A DNA stretch of 64,000 bases. Source: Bacteroidota bacterium (lineage in GTDB: Bacteria > Bacteroidota > Bacteroidia > Bacteroidales > FEN-979). The notes beneath the pieces are model-generated. The model saw only the letters and a list, made by a program, of their open reading frames with translations. It made no database searches and had not been told where the DNA came from. The stretch lies in contig JAPLDH010000077.1 of the NCBI GenBank assembly GCA_026391355.1, forward strand, positions 1-64,000, given 5' to 3'. Shown piece by piece: positions 46,184 through 55,385 of the stretch (positions are counted from its first letter, which is position 1; each line of letters starts with the position of its first letter). The translations under genes were made by a program, and so were the position numbers.

Positions 46184-46191
46184 TAAGTTTG
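46184..46191 (+). promoter_or_regulatory. -7 box of the histidine kinase gene
   Basis: TAAGTTTG matches TAnnTTTG, 57 nt before ATG 46249. No strong -33. The remaining gap from 46010 is featureless. Confidence 0.4.
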
Positions 46192-46248
46192 TTGTCACAT
46201 TGATTCCGAATTTCTGATGGACGAATCAAAAATAACAAAAAACAACGG

Positions 46249-48048
46249 ATGAGAATTTCTCTCAGCGAGAAACTGATTTTGTATTTTTTGCTTCTGGGTT
46301 TGGGAGCGATCTGTATCATCAGCGTTTTTTCATTTTACAGTACGCGGCAGGCCTTGTTGACCCGTACTTTTGACCAGCTCACCTCCTTGCGGATCGTCAA
46401 AAAGCATACGATCGAACTTTTTTTCAGCGACCGGATCAAAGATATTACAATCCTGTCAGAATCAAAAGACACGAAAAAGATGCTTGAGGAGTTTATCCTA
46501 TCTTCCGGTCCGACCAATCCGGGAGCAAAAAAACCAAATGAACTGCAACTATCCGCCAGTTTCAGTCAATATTTGCAGAAATACAGATCACTGAGGGGAT
46601 ATTTTAAAAGTATTACCATTTTGGGTCCCGGCATGACTGGCATTCATGGAAACTTCGATGACCGGAATACCACTCTGTTTTCGGATACCGGTTTTTTTCG
46701 CACTGCTTTTCAACAAAACAATTCAGCGACCGGAATTGTGATCGCGGATGAAATCCTTGATAAAAAATCTTTTTTACCGGAGATATCCATGATGGCTGAC
46801 ATCCGTGAGGTCCCTTCGCAACGATCAGAAGGAAAGATCATCCTCGAAATTTCTGTCGATGCCATCAACACCATCATGCTCAATAATAATCCCGAAAGCG
46901 GGCTGGGTCAGACAGGTGAAACCTATCTTGTAGGCCGGGATTACCTGATGCGGTCCACATCGCGGTTCCAGCCAAATTCGATCCTTCATACAAAAGTGAG
47001 GACCACTTCAGCAATTGATGCATTCAATGACAGGGAGGGTTCGGTCATCACAAACGATTACCGGAATATTCCTGTTCTGTCTTCTTATAGCAAACTTCAA
47101 ATCCCGGGAATCAACTGGGTTATTCTCGCTGAAATTGACCTGAAAGAAGCGATGGTACCGATCTTTAAGATGCGGAACAGTATTATTATGCTTACTACCC
47201 TTATTGCCATTATTTTTTCCCTTTTTGTCCTGATTATCTCAAAAAGGATCACCCGCCCGGTGATCGAGCTTAAAGATGCCGCCATCAAGGTGGGAAAAGG
47301 ACAGTATGATATTCATCTTCCCATACAGACAAAAGATGAGATCGGCGCTCTTACCGCTTCTTTTAATTCCATGGCAGGCCAGATCAAGGAAAAGACGGAT
47401 GAATTACAGAAAGAAAGGATCGCCCGGTTACGATCCCTGTTCGATGGTGAAGAGATGGAAAGGCAACGGTTGTCGAGAGAGCTGCACGACGGGATTGGTC
47501 AATTACTTATTGCACTAAAACTACGCCTCGAAAGCCTTGTCTATTCTGATAATCCAAAAATAAAGGAGAACATCCAGGAGGTAAAGGAGATGTTCGACTT
47601 GACCATCGACGAGATCCGCAGGATATCCAACAACCTGATGCCTGCTGTGCTGGAAGCCTTTGGTACCCGGATTGCGATCAGGAATCTCTGTAATGAAACA
47701 AATGAGCATACAGGGATTATTTTTGATTTTGTTTCTGATGGCAATCTGGAAGATATGCATACAAATATTAAGATCTATATCTTCCGCATTGCACAGGAAG
47801 CAATCAACAATATTGTCAAACATTCCGCAGCGAGCGAAGTTAAGATCAACCTTTCAAGGGTTAAGGATTCGGTCACCCTGACGATCAATGATAATGGTAA
47901 AGGATTTGATGTTGAAAAAGCCGCAACCGGTAAAGGTAACGGATTACACAATATCCGTGAAAGGGTTGGCCTGTTACACGGAAGAATTGAGATCAGATCC
48001 GCCAACGGTAAGGGTACACAAATTACTGTTCATGTTCCAGTATTCTGA
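46249..48048 (+). CDS. Sensor histidine kinase (HisKA_3 type)
   Basis: 599 aa. Membrane segment at residues about 9-30, a large extracytoplasmic double-Cache-like sensor (about 35-300), a second membrane segment (about 308-330), HAMP (KRITRPVIELKDAAIKVGKGQYD), then the dimerisation/phospho-acceptor helix RQRLSRELHDGIGQLLIALKLRL with His413, and the ATPase domain (ILMPAVLEAFG … EAINNIVKHSAASEV … INDNGKGFD … GNGLHNIRERVGLL). It is NarX/DegS-like and should phosphorylate the LuxR-type regulator 27 nt downstream. The signal is unknown. Confidence 0.93.
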   Translation: MRISLSEKLILYFLLLGLGAICIISVFSFYSTRQALLTRTFDQLTSLRIVKKHTIELFFSDRIKDITILSESKDTKKMLEEFILSSGPTNPGAKKPNELQLSASFSQYLQKYRSLRGYFKSITILGPGMTGIHGNFDDRNTTLFSDTGFFRTAFQQNNSATGIVIADEILDKKSFLPEISMMADIREVPSQRSEGKIILEISVDAINTIMLNNNPESGLGQTGETYLVGRDYLMRSTSRFQPNSILHTKVRTTSAIDAFNDREGSVITNDYRNIPVLSSYSKLQIPGINWVILAEIDLKEAMVPIFKMRNSIIMLTTLIAIIFSLFVLIISKRITRPVIELKDAAIKVGKGQYDIHLPIQTKDEIGALTASFNSMAGQIKEKTDELQKERIARLRSLFDGEEMERQRLSRELHDGIGQLLIALKLRLESLVYSDNPKIKENIQEVKEMFDLTIDEIRRISNNLMPAVLEAFGTRIAIRNLCNETNEHTGIIFDFVSDGNLEDMHTNIKIYIFRIAQEAINNIVKHSAASEVKINLSRVKDSVTLTINDNGKGFDVEKAATGKGNGLHNIRERVGLLHGRIEIRSANGKGTQITVHVPVF

Positions 48049-48075
48049 TAAGATAATCGAGGAGAAGATCATTAT

Positions 48076-48735
48076 ATGAAAAAAATCAACATTATTCTTG
48101 TTGATGACCATCGCCTGGTAAGGGATGGTATCAAATCCCTGCTTTATGGCATGAATGATATTGAGATCATCGGTGAAGCAGACGATGGAACGGATCTGTT
48201 TAAAAAGCTTCCTTCTCTGAAACCGGATCTGCTGATCATGGATATTTCATTACCCGGTTTATCGGGAATTGAAATTACAAAACTTATATGCCAGGATTAC
48301 CCGGAAATTAAAGTTCTTATCCTTTCGATGTACAACAGTGAGGAGTTCATTTATAATGCCATCAAGGCAGGAGCCCGCGGATACCTTCCAAAGAACACAT
48401 CCCGCAATGAACTTCTTGAGGCCATATATGCAATCGACAGCGGAGAGGAATTTTTCAGTGAATCGGTCTCTAAAATCATGGTTAAAAGTTATATCAAACG
48501 GGCGACTGATGATGAAAAGGTTCCCGGTAAACCGGATGAAATACTCACCTCCCGTGAATTGGAGATACTCAAACTCTATGTTGAAGGAAATATCAATAAA
48601 GAGATCAGCGACAAACTTGAGATCAGCATCCGTACCGTTGAAACCCATAAAAATCACATCATGCGAAAGCTCGGGTTAAAATCGACGGTAGAAATGGTTA
48701 AGTTTGCGATAAGGAATAAAATCGTGGAGCTTTAA
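48076..48735 (+). CDS. LuxR-family response regulator
   Basis: 219 aa. Receiver domain with Asp10, Asp11 and phospho-acceptor Asp56 (LLIMDISLPG), conserved Lys in the PKNTS loop, then a C-terminal helix-turn-helix of the NarL/LuxR class (TSRELEILKLYVEGNINKEISDKLEISIRTVETHKNHIMRKLG). It is the cognate partner of the upstream kinase and a DNA-binding transcription factor. The next genes (porin and ammonium channel) are candidate targets by location only. Confidence 0.95.
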   Translation: MKKINIILVDDHRLVRDGIKSLLYGMNDIEIIGEADDGTDLFKKLPSLKPDLLIMDISLPGLSGIEITKLICQDYPEIKVLILSMYNSEEFIYNAIKAGARGYLPKNTSRNELLEAIYAIDSGEEFFSESVSKIMVKSYIKRATDDEKVPGKPDEILTSRELEILKLYVEGNINKEISDKLEISIRTVETHKNHIMRKLGLKSTVEMVKFAIRNKIVEL

Positions 48736-48964
48736 CTCCCCTGAAAGTCAGGACGCTGTCCATCATTAGTTCATCTAAAACTAAATTCCCGGTCAGGAAA
48801 AGGGATATTGACATTAGGTAATTCACTTAATTCAGTTTCGATGATCACTTATGCGTTTTCTTTTTTCTACTTATCTCCTTATCCGTATTTTAATGGATTG
48901 TAAAAACCAAATATCAACTGTAAAATTGTACCCGTTAAATTTTTGTTAATTAAAGAGCCTGCTT

Positions 48965-49792
48965 ATGAAAAACGCCGTTACCATGTTCGCATCTTTTTTT
49001 ATTTGTTCTTTCATGTTGTTTATAGCTATTCCTGGTTTTGCCCAGTTGGCTGACGAAATGAAAATGGAAAAACCTACATCCAAACTTCCTGAATTGAGTC
49101 TTGGGGCGGATCTTGTTAGCCGCTATATCTGGAGGGGAATGGATTATGGGAATTCGCCTGCCATTCAACCGAATGCTTCTTTTTCCATAGCCGGTTTTAA
49201 GATCAGCGCCTGGGGTTCATACGGTTTTACTCCATATACAAGCCAGATCAATGATACCACAACTCAAGACATGGGAATTTATGCTGAAGCTGACTGGAAT
49301 ATTTCTTATGAGTTCAAGGGGTTTACGGTGATGTTCACCGATTATTTTGTTCCGGACGGAACGAACCCGAACGGGAATAATAAATATTTCAATTTTGACA
49401 ATAAGACAACTCTCCATGCTTTTGAAGCTTCATTATCTTATTCCGGTCCCGACAATTTTCCCTTGCAGCTATATGCTGGGACTGTTTTTTACGGAGACGA
49501 TAAAGACAAAAATGCGAACGGAGAACCAGGAAAAGGCAGTAAGAACAACTATTCTACCTATTTTGAGGCAGGTTACCAGTTTACGGTCAAGGAGATTGGA
49601 ATCAAGCCTTTTATCGGCGGTATTCCCTTTGCCTCTTCATGGTATGGACCCTCGGCAGGAATTGTGAACCTGGGTATCACGGTAACTAAAGAAATCACCA
49701 TCACAAAGGATTACTCCCTGCCGGTATTCACATCTGTGGTAACCAATCCTCAGTCACAGAATATCTATTTTGTTTTCGGGCTCTCATTTTAA
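48965..49792 (+). CDS. TorF-like outer-membrane porin
   Basis: 275 aa with a signal peptide (MKNAVTMFASFFICSFMLFIAIPGFA). The mature N-terminus LSLGADLVSRYIWRGMDYGNSPAIQPNASFSIAGFKISAWGSYGF is the family pattern of the TorF putative porins, and the C-terminus ends in a Phe strand (NIYFVFGLSF), as barrel proteins do. It lies 60 nt before the Amt gene, in an arrangement where an outer-membrane pore serves an inner-membrane ammonium channel. The actual substrate is an inference. Confidence 0.8.
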   Translation: MKNAVTMFASFFICSFMLFIAIPGFAQLADEMKMEKPTSKLPELSLGADLVSRYIWRGMDYGNSPAIQPNASFSIAGFKISAWGSYGFTPYTSQINDTTTQDMGIYAEADWNISYEFKGFTVMFTDYFVPDGTNPNGNNKYFNFDNKTTLHAFEASLSYSGPDNFPLQLYAGTVFYGDDKDKNANGEPGKGSKNNYSTYFEAGYQFTVKEIGIKPFIGGIPFASSWYGPSAGIVNLGITVTKEITITKDYSLPVFTSVVTNPQSQNIYFVFGLSF

Positions 49793-49852
49793 ACAGAATT
49801 TAACTTTTTACAGTTATCATTCATAATTCATCTTTCCTAACTAAAAATTTCT

Positions 49853-51082
49853 ATGGGTACAATTGACATTGGTTCAACCGGTTTTATGTTATTGTCAGCA
49901 AGTCTGGTCATGCTGATGACACCGGCGCTGGCCTTCTTTTACGGAGGACTGGCTACAAAAAGAAACATCCTTGGGATCATGATCCAGAGCTTTGCCTCGC
50001 TGGGATGGACAACTGTTTTATGGTTTGCGTTTGGTTATTCATTGTGTTTCAGCGGAGGTGCAGGAGGTTTTTTTGGTAACTTCGACAAGGCTTTCCTGCG
50101 GGGCGTAACAATTGATTCTGTGTTTGCCGGAAATGGGAAGATCCCTGAAATCGTTTTTATCGCTTACCAGATGATGTTTGCCATCATCACACCCGCGTTG
50201 ATTACCGGCGCATTTGTAAACCGCGTAACTTTTAAATCCTACATGATCTTTTTAACAGCCTGGCAGATCCTGGTTTATTATCCCTTCGTTCATATGATCT
50301 GGGGTAATGGATTGCTGGCACAGTGGGGTGTTCTTGATTTCGCAGGTGGAATTGTAGTTCATGCTATTGCCGGTTTTGCTGCGCTTGCTTCGGTATTCTA
50401 TATTGGTGCAAGGGTGGACAAGAATTCTACCCCCAACAGTATTCCGCTGGTTGCTATTGGTTCGGGTTTACTCTGGTTCGGTTGGTATGGTTTCAATGCC
50501 GGGAGCGAATTACAAGTCGACAAAATCACTGCAATTGCGTTTCTGAACACTGACGTGGCAGCCTCATTTGCCACTGCTGCCTGGGTAGTTGTTGAATGGA
50601 TCCGTGAAGGTCGGCCTAAATTGCTTGGGTTACTTACGGGGTCCATTGCAGGTCTTGCCTGCATTACCCCCTGTGCGGGATATGTTCCATTGTGGTCGGC
50701 ACCCATCATTGGAATAGCGGCTGGTATAACCTGTTATATGGCCGTACAGATGAAGAACAAACTGAAATGGGATGATGCACTCGACGTGTGGGGAGTGCAT
50801 GGTGTCGGAGGTGTCACTGGCGTTATCCTTCTGGGCGTTTTCGCAAGTAAAACAATAAATCCTGCAGTAACGACCAATGGACTTGCATTTGGTGAATCTA
50901 CCTTCTTCCTGAAGGAGTTGTTTGCTGTTCTTGCTGCTTCTGCCTATGCCTTTATTTTTACCTGGATCATGCTTGCTTTGATCAACCTTGGTGTCAGGGT
51001 AAGGGTGAAGGAAGAGGATGAAAAAGCCGGTCTCGATTTCTCCATTCATGGAGAAAAAGCTTACGACGAAGGAAGCCTTTAA
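49853..51082 (+). CDS. Ammonium transporter Amt
   Basis: 409 aa, 11 membrane segments. Channel for ammonium/ammonia uptake. Conserved landmarks: MLMTPALAFFYGGLATKRNILGIM, GNGLLAQWGVLDFAGGIVVHAIAGFAAL (with the first pore His), GSIAGLACITPCAGYVPLW, and DVWGVHGVGGVTGVILLGVFA with the second pore His. A PII protein gene (glnK), often linked to amt, is not adjacent. A terminator follows. Confidence 0.96.
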   Translation: MGTIDIGSTGFMLLSASLVMLMTPALAFFYGGLATKRNILGIMIQSFASLGWTTVLWFAFGYSLCFSGGAGGFFGNFDKAFLRGVTIDSVFAGNGKIPEIVFIAYQMMFAIITPALITGAFVNRVTFKSYMIFLTAWQILVYYPFVHMIWGNGLLAQWGVLDFAGGIVVHAIAGFAALASVFYIGARVDKNSTPNSIPLVAIGSGLLWFGWYGFNAGSELQVDKITAIAFLNTDVAASFATAAWVVVEWIREGRPKLLGLLTGSIAGLACITPCAGYVPLWSAPIIGIAAGITCYMAVQMKNKLKWDDALDVWGVHGVGGVTGVILLGVFASKTINPAVTTNGLAFGESTFFLKELFAVLAASAYAFIFTWIMLALINLGVRVRVKEEDEKAGLDFSIHGEKAYDEGSL

Positions 51083-51118
51083 AACTAACAGTCAAAAACT
51101 AACAGTGAATCGTGAGGG

Positions 51119-51138
51119 AGCTGCCTAAAAAGGCAGCT
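51119..51138 (+). terminator. Terminator of amt
   Basis: AGCTGCCT (51119-51126), AAAA loop, AGGCAGCT (51131-51138), then TTTTTCTTTT: a textbook intrinsic terminator 37 nt after the stop. A 12-nt direct repeat, AAAACTAACAGT, occurs twice just before it (51081-51092 and 51096-51107). Confidence 0.85.
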
Positions 51139-51194
51139 TTTTCTTTTATGAAAATTGAACACTGAATAACAATTAATTGAAAGGTGAATAGTTT

Positions 51195-51202
51195 TATCTT
51201 TG
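51195..51202 (+). promoter_or_regulatory. -7 box of the panC operon
   Basis: TATCTTTG matches TAnnTTTG. Transcription would start near 51209, so ATG 51216 is too close and ATG 51228 is a better start for panC. Confidence 0.5.
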
Positions 51203-51227
51203 ATCGATATTTTCCATGAGGATCGGG

Positions 51228-52076
51228 ATGAAGGAATTTACATTGATCAGTGAAGTCAGAGAAGAGCTGGACAAGGCCCTGAAGAATGGCAAGACCATTG
51301 GCTTTGTTCCAACAATGGGAGCGCTGCACAAGGGGCACCTTGAACTGATCGGCCGGTCGGTGAGGGAAAATGATATTACCGTTTGCAGCATCTTCGTCAA
51401 CCCGATCCAATTCAATAACCCGGAGGATCTTGAGAAATATCCGCGAAACCTGAAGCAGGACGGGAAGATGCTTCTCTCCCATGGTTGCGATATCCTGTTT
51501 GCCCCTTCGGTAGCGGAGATTTACCCACCTGAAGAAAAAGAGGATCTCAAAATTGATTTCGGAACCCTGGAACAGATCCTCGAGGGGAAATTCAGACCAG
51601 GACATTTCAGGGGAGTAGCCATTGTTGTAAAAAAGTTACTTGATATCGTAAAACCTGATAGAGCATATTTCGGGAAAAAAGATTATCAGCAACTGATGAT
51701 CATCTCTGAACTTGTTTCCCGGCTGCAGATCCCGGTGAAGATCGTAGCCTGTGAAACCGTTCGCGAACCGGATGGCCTGGCAATGAGTTCACGCAATATG
51801 AGACTTACCATAGGTGAAAGAAAAGTAGCTGCAAAGATCTTTGAGGCACTTAAACAGGTCAAAGAGAGATCTGCAACTCAATCAATCGGTGTGATAAAAA
51901 AATGGGCCATCAAACATCTGCAGGAGAATCCTGCATTCCGGGTTGAATACCTTGAGATTGTTGACAAACGGACCTTACTCCCGCTTACCAAATGGAACAA
52001 TCGCCAAAATGCCCTGGCATGCACGGCAGTTTGGTTGGGAAATGTAAGGCTTATCGATAATCTTGAACTTTTTTAG
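51228..52076 (+). CDS. panC: Pantoate-beta-alanine ligase PanC
   Basis: 282 aa from ATG 51228 (MKEFTLISEVREELDKAL). Joins pantoate and beta-alanine using ATP to make pantothenate. Landmarks: GFVPTMGALHKGHLELIGRSV, SIFVNPIQFNNPEDLEKYPR, FRPGHFRGVAIVVKKLLDIVKPDRAYFGKKDYQQLMII and EPDGLAMSSRNMRL. The reading from ATG 51216 is 4 residues longer. First gene of a run of six closely spaced genes. Confidence 0.96.
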   Translation: MKEFTLISEVREELDKALKNGKTIGFVPTMGALHKGHLELIGRSVRENDITVCSIFVNPIQFNNPEDLEKYPRNLKQDGKMLLSHGCDILFAPSVAEIYPPEEKEDLKIDFGTLEQILEGKFRPGHFRGVAIVVKKLLDIVKPDRAYFGKKDYQQLMIISELVSRLQIPVKIVACETVREPDGLAMSSRNMRLTIGERKVAAKIFEALKQVKERSATQSIGVIKKWAIKHLQENPAFRVEYLEIVDKRTLLPLTKWNNRQNALACTAVWLGNVRLIDNLELF

Positions 52077-52084
52077 TAATTTTG
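52077..52084 (+). promoter_or_regulatory. Possible -7 box of panD
   Basis: TAATTTTG begins at the panC stop, 15 nt before ATG 52092. It would give panD its own promoter inside the operon; no good -33 is present. Confidence 0.35.
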
Positions 52085-52091
52085 CAGCGCT

Positions 52092-52448
52092 ATGCAAATT
52101 GAATTACTGAAATCAAAAATTCACAGGGCAACCGTCACCCGGGCCGATATCAATTATGTTGGCAGTATCACGATCGACGAAGCCCTCATGAAGGCCGCCA
52201 ACCTGATCGAATATGAGAAGGTCCAGGTGCTGAACATCAATAACGGGGAGCGAATCGAAACATACGTTATCCGGGGAGAAAAAGAAAGCGGGGTGATTTG
52301 TCTGAACGGAGCAGCCGCACGCAAATTCCTTCCCGGCGACATCATCATTATTGTATCTTATGCCATCATCGATTATGAAGAAGCAAAATCATATACTCCA
52401 GCACTGGTATTTCCTGATCAGGAAAATAAAATCCCACCAATAAAATAA
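52092..52448 (+). CDS. panD: Aspartate 1-decarboxylase PanD
   Basis: 118 aa. Makes beta-alanine from aspartate for PanC. The self-processing site is intact: [10 protein letters not shown] with cleavage expected between Gly24 and Ser25, giving the pyruvoyl group. [10 protein letters not shown] at the start and [23 protein letters not shown] match the family. It lies 15 nt after panC and 5 nt before the flippase gene. Confidence 0.97.
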   Translation: MQIELLKSKIHRATVTRADINYVGSITIDEALMKAANLIEYEKVQVLNINNGERIETYVIRGEKESGVICLNGAAARKFLPGDIIIIVSYAIIDYEEAKSYTPALVFPDQENKIPPIK

Positions 52449-52453
52449 ATTGC

Positions 52454-53497
52454 ATGGCTTTTTTCAATACTACAGAAACCAGCATCAGGAGCAAGGTCGT
52501 TACCGGATTGAAGTTTATCTTCTTTTTGGGACTTGGCTTATTGATTGCATGGCTTTCATTGAAAGATCTTACACCGGATGAGCGGTTCAGGATCCTTGAA
52601 TCCTTCAAAAATGCCAATTATTACTGGGTGATCCTTGCCATTTGCCTCGGCATATTAAGTCATGTCATTCGCAGCCTGCGATGGAAGATCTTTCTGGAAC
52701 CTATGGGGTATAACCCTTCTCTGAAGAATACCTTTTTTGCTGTGATGATCGGATATTTTGCCAATATGGCATTCCCGCGCCTTGGAGAAGTAACCCGTTG
52801 CGGAATTCTTACAAAATATGAAAAGATCCCTTTCAATAAATCATTCGGTACTGTTATTACAGAACGGGCACTGGATATGATCGTTTTCCTCCTCTTATTT
52901 GTTTTTACCATTTTTACCCAAATTGGAACGATAGACAATTACCTTCATCAGAATGTCTATCCCAGATTGCAGGGAAAATTTCTGAACACCTTGTCAAATC
53001 CGGTTTTTCTCATAGGGATGGTTGGTTTTCTTGTGATCTTGATCATCACCTTCATTTTCTTAAGAAAACGGATCAGTCATCTCAAATTCTATCAGAAAAT
53101 TAAAAACCTTGTTCTTGGTTTCTGGGAAGGCTTTAAATCATTAAGCCAGATCAAAAACCCATTCTTATTTGTCCTTTATACTATTCTTATTTGGGTTCTG
53201 TACTTTTTCATGCTTTATCTGATCTTCTTCTGCTTTGAATCTACCAGCAGTCTTGGACCGGGTGCAGGTCTGTCAGCATTGGTACTTGGTAGCATTGGGA
53301 TCATGGTCACCCCGGGAGGGATCGGGCTCTATCCGGTCATCATCCAGGAAACACTGTTGCTTTACGGTATTACAAACACAACCGGAATGGCCCTGGGCTG
53401 GATCGCATGGACGGCTCAAACCATAATGATCCTCACGATCGGAGGGATCTCTCTGATACTCCTTTCATTCAATAAGACCTCAAATGAACAAACTTGA
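52454..53497 (+). CDS. Flippase-like/LPG-synthase TM domain protein
   Basis: 347 aa with about 8 membrane segments, of the UPF0104/lysylphosphatidylglycerol synthase transmembrane family. Typical sequence: SHVIRSLRWKIFLEPMGYNPSLKNTFFAVMIGYFANMAFPRLGEVTRCGIL, then ERALDMIVFLLLF and GIMVTPGGIGLYPVIIQETLLLYG. Relatives move lipids across the cytoplasmic membrane; here the substrate is unknown. The stop overlaps rfaE2 by 14 nt, so the two are translationally linked. Confidence 0.88.
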   Translation: MAFFNTTETSIRSKVVTGLKFIFFLGLGLLIAWLSLKDLTPDERFRILESFKNANYYWVILAICLGILSHVIRSLRWKIFLEPMGYNPSLKNTFFAVMIGYFANMAFPRLGEVTRCGILTKYEKIPFNKSFGTVITERALDMIVFLLLFVFTIFTQIGTIDNYLHQNVYPRLQGKFLNTLSNPVFLIGMVGFLVILIITFIFLRKRISHLKFYQKIKNLVLGFWEGFKSLSQIKNPFLFVLYTILIWVLYFFMLYLIFFCFESTSSLGPGAGLSALVLGSIGIMVTPGGIGLYPVIIQETLLLYGITNTTGMALGWIAWTAQTIMILTIGGISLILLSFNKTSNEQT

Positions 53498-53984
53498 TAT
53501 TGTTAAATCCAGGATATTCTCATGGGAAGGCATTCAGAAGCAATGCAATGTCTGGCACTATCTGGGTCAGAAGATCGTGTTTACGAACGGGTGTTTTGAT
53601 ATCCTGCACCTCGGACACATTGAATACCTTGCAAAAGCTGCAGAATACGGAAAAGTATTGATCATTGGACTTAATTCCGATTCTTCTGTCAGAAAGATCA
53701 AGGGCGAAACCCGTCCCATCAACGATGAAAAATCCAGGTCAATGGTACTCGCCTCATTGAGGTTTCTGGATGCAGTTGTGTTATTTGACCAGGAAACACC
53801 TTACGAACTTATTCAGCTTATCAAACCGGATATTCTTGTGAAAGGCCAGGATTATACACCAGAGGAAATCGTAGGCTACGACATTGTCAGTGCCAATGGA
53901 GGAAAGGTCATCACCATAGAACTGACAAACGGTTACTCAACTACATCTGTCGAGGATCGGATCCTTGCTCTCCATAAAAAATAA
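53484..53984 (+). CDS. rfaE2: Heptose 1-phosphate adenylyltransferase RfaE2
   Basis: 166 aa. Nucleotidyltransferase of the GlyCTP/HxGH class: FTNGCFDILHLGHIEYLAKA (HLGH) and the KPDILVKGQDYTPEEIVGYD block match RfaE domain II, which activates heptose 1-phosphate with ATP in ADP-heptose synthesis for LPS core. Many Bacteroidota keep it next to radA and far from other LPS genes. It overlaps the flippase gene and is 15 nt before radA. The sugar actually used could differ. Confidence 0.92.
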   Translation: MNKLDIVKSRIFSWEGIQKQCNVWHYLGQKIVFTNGCFDILHLGHIEYLAKAAEYGKVLIIGLNSDSSVRKIKGETRPINDEKSRSMVLASLRFLDAVVLFDQETPYELIQLIKPDILVKGQDYTPEEIVGYDIVSANGGKVITIELTNGYSTTSVEDRILALHKK

Positions 53985-53999
53985 TACCATTGCAATGGA

Positions 54000-55364
54000 A
54001 TGGTAAAAGCAAAAACAACATTTTACTGCCAGAATTGCGGAGCCCAGTCTTCGAAATGGCTCGGAAGATGTCCATCATGCGGCGCATGGAACACCTTTGT
54101 TGAGGAGGTCATCCAGCGGGAAGATAAAGGTTCCCGCAAATCCATTTACAGGGATGCCAGATCCGCTGTTCCTACAAAAATCACGGAAGTTCCTTATGAC
54201 CACGAAAAGCGTATCCAGGTCCAGGATCAGGAACTCAACCGGGTACTGGGTGGTGGCATGGTTCCTGGATCTCTTGTATTGATAGGGGGTGAACCAGGTA
54301 TTGGTAAGTCTACCCTTATGCTTCAGTTCGCTTTGAACAGCCGGAACCTGAAGGTGTTGTATGTCACAGGGGAAGAGAGTGAACACCAGATCAGGATGAG
54401 GGCTGAACGGATCGGCATCAAAAATGAGGAGTGTTATATTCTCACAGAAACCGCTACCGATGCTATTCTTCAGCATATTGAAGAGATCAGGCCAGGGATG
54501 GTGGTCATCGATTCCATTCAAACACTGCATACAGATATCATCGATTCTTCTGCAGGAAGTATTTCCCAGATCCGCGAATGTGCAACCGAGATGCAACGGC
54601 TTTCCAAGCTCTCCGGCATTCCCATATTCCTGATCGGTCATATTACAAAAGACGGAAGCATTGCAGGTCCTAAGATCCTTGAACATATGGTGGACACTGT
54701 ACTGAGCTTTGAAGGTGACCGGAATTATGGTTACCGGATACTCAGGACGGTCAAGAACCGGTTCGGATCGACATCAGAACTTGGTATCTATGAGATGCGG
54801 AACAATGGTTTGCGTGAAGTATCGAATCCTTCTGAAATCCTCATTTCTCAAAGAGAAGAAGCGCTAAGCGGAGTGGCAATAGCTGCTACTGTTGAGGGGT
54901 TACGACCCATGCTGATCGAAATCCAGGCCCTGGTAAGTTCTGCTGCTTATGGCACACCGCAACGGTCAACAACCGGTTTTGATGCCCGGAGGTTGAATAT
55001 GTTACTGGCAGTGCTTGAAAAAAGATGTGGATTCCGCCTGGGAGCCAAGGATGTTTTCCTGAATATAGCCGGAGGGATCAGGGTAGATGATCCTGCCATT
55101 GACCTGGCGGTTGTGGCTGCCGTCCTCTCATCCAATGCAGATACACCGATCGACATGAAGACCTGCTTTGCTGCAGAAGTCGGGCTTTCAGGGGAGATCC
55201 GAGGCACCAACCGTATTGAACAGCGGATCTCTGAAGCAGAAAAACTCGGTTTTGAACGGATTTTCATCTCTGCATATAACCTGAAGGGAATCGAACTTAA
55301 GAAGTTCTCTATAAAAATCGCCGCTGTAAAAAAAATACAGGATGTCTTCGAGAAATTATTTTAA
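54000..55364 (+). CDS. radA: DNA repair protein RadA
   Basis: 454 aa. Hexameric RecA-like helicase that extends strand exchange in recombination. N-terminal zinc finger FYCQNCGAQSSKWLGRCPSCGAWN, Walker A GGEPGIGKSTL (about residues 98-108), the RadA-specific KNRFGSTSELGIYEM and a C-terminal Lon-like domain (VEGLRPMLIEIQALV … GLSGEIRGTNRIEQRISEAEKLGF). The zinc finger and length are normal. It lies in the panC-to-NimA-like run. Confidence 0.97.
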   Translation: MVKAKTTFYCQNCGAQSSKWLGRCPSCGAWNTFVEEVIQREDKGSRKSIYRDARSAVPTKITEVPYDHEKRIQVQDQELNRVLGGGMVPGSLVLIGGEPGIGKSTLMLQFALNSRNLKVLYVTGEESEHQIRMRAERIGIKNEECYILTETATDAILQHIEEIRPGMVVIDSIQTLHTDIIDSSAGSISQIRECATEMQRLSKLSGIPIFLIGHITKDGSIAGPKILEHMVDTVLSFEGDRNYGYRILRTVKNRFGSTSELGIYEMRNNGLREVSNPSEILISQREEALSGVAIAATVEGLRPMLIEIQALVSSAAYGTPQRSTTGFDARRLNMLLAVLEKRCGFRLGAKDVFLNIAGGIRVDDPAIDLAVVAAVLSSNADTPIDMKTCFAAEVGLSGEIRGTNRIEQRISEAEKLGFERIFISAYNLKGIELKKFSIKIAAVKKIQDVFEKLF

Positions 55365-55385
55365 CAAATTAAATATCATGCTGAT

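Noticed and set aside
46335-48005. Open frames opposite the histidine kinase
   Set aside because: No features of their own and strongly contradicted by the intact kinase domains.
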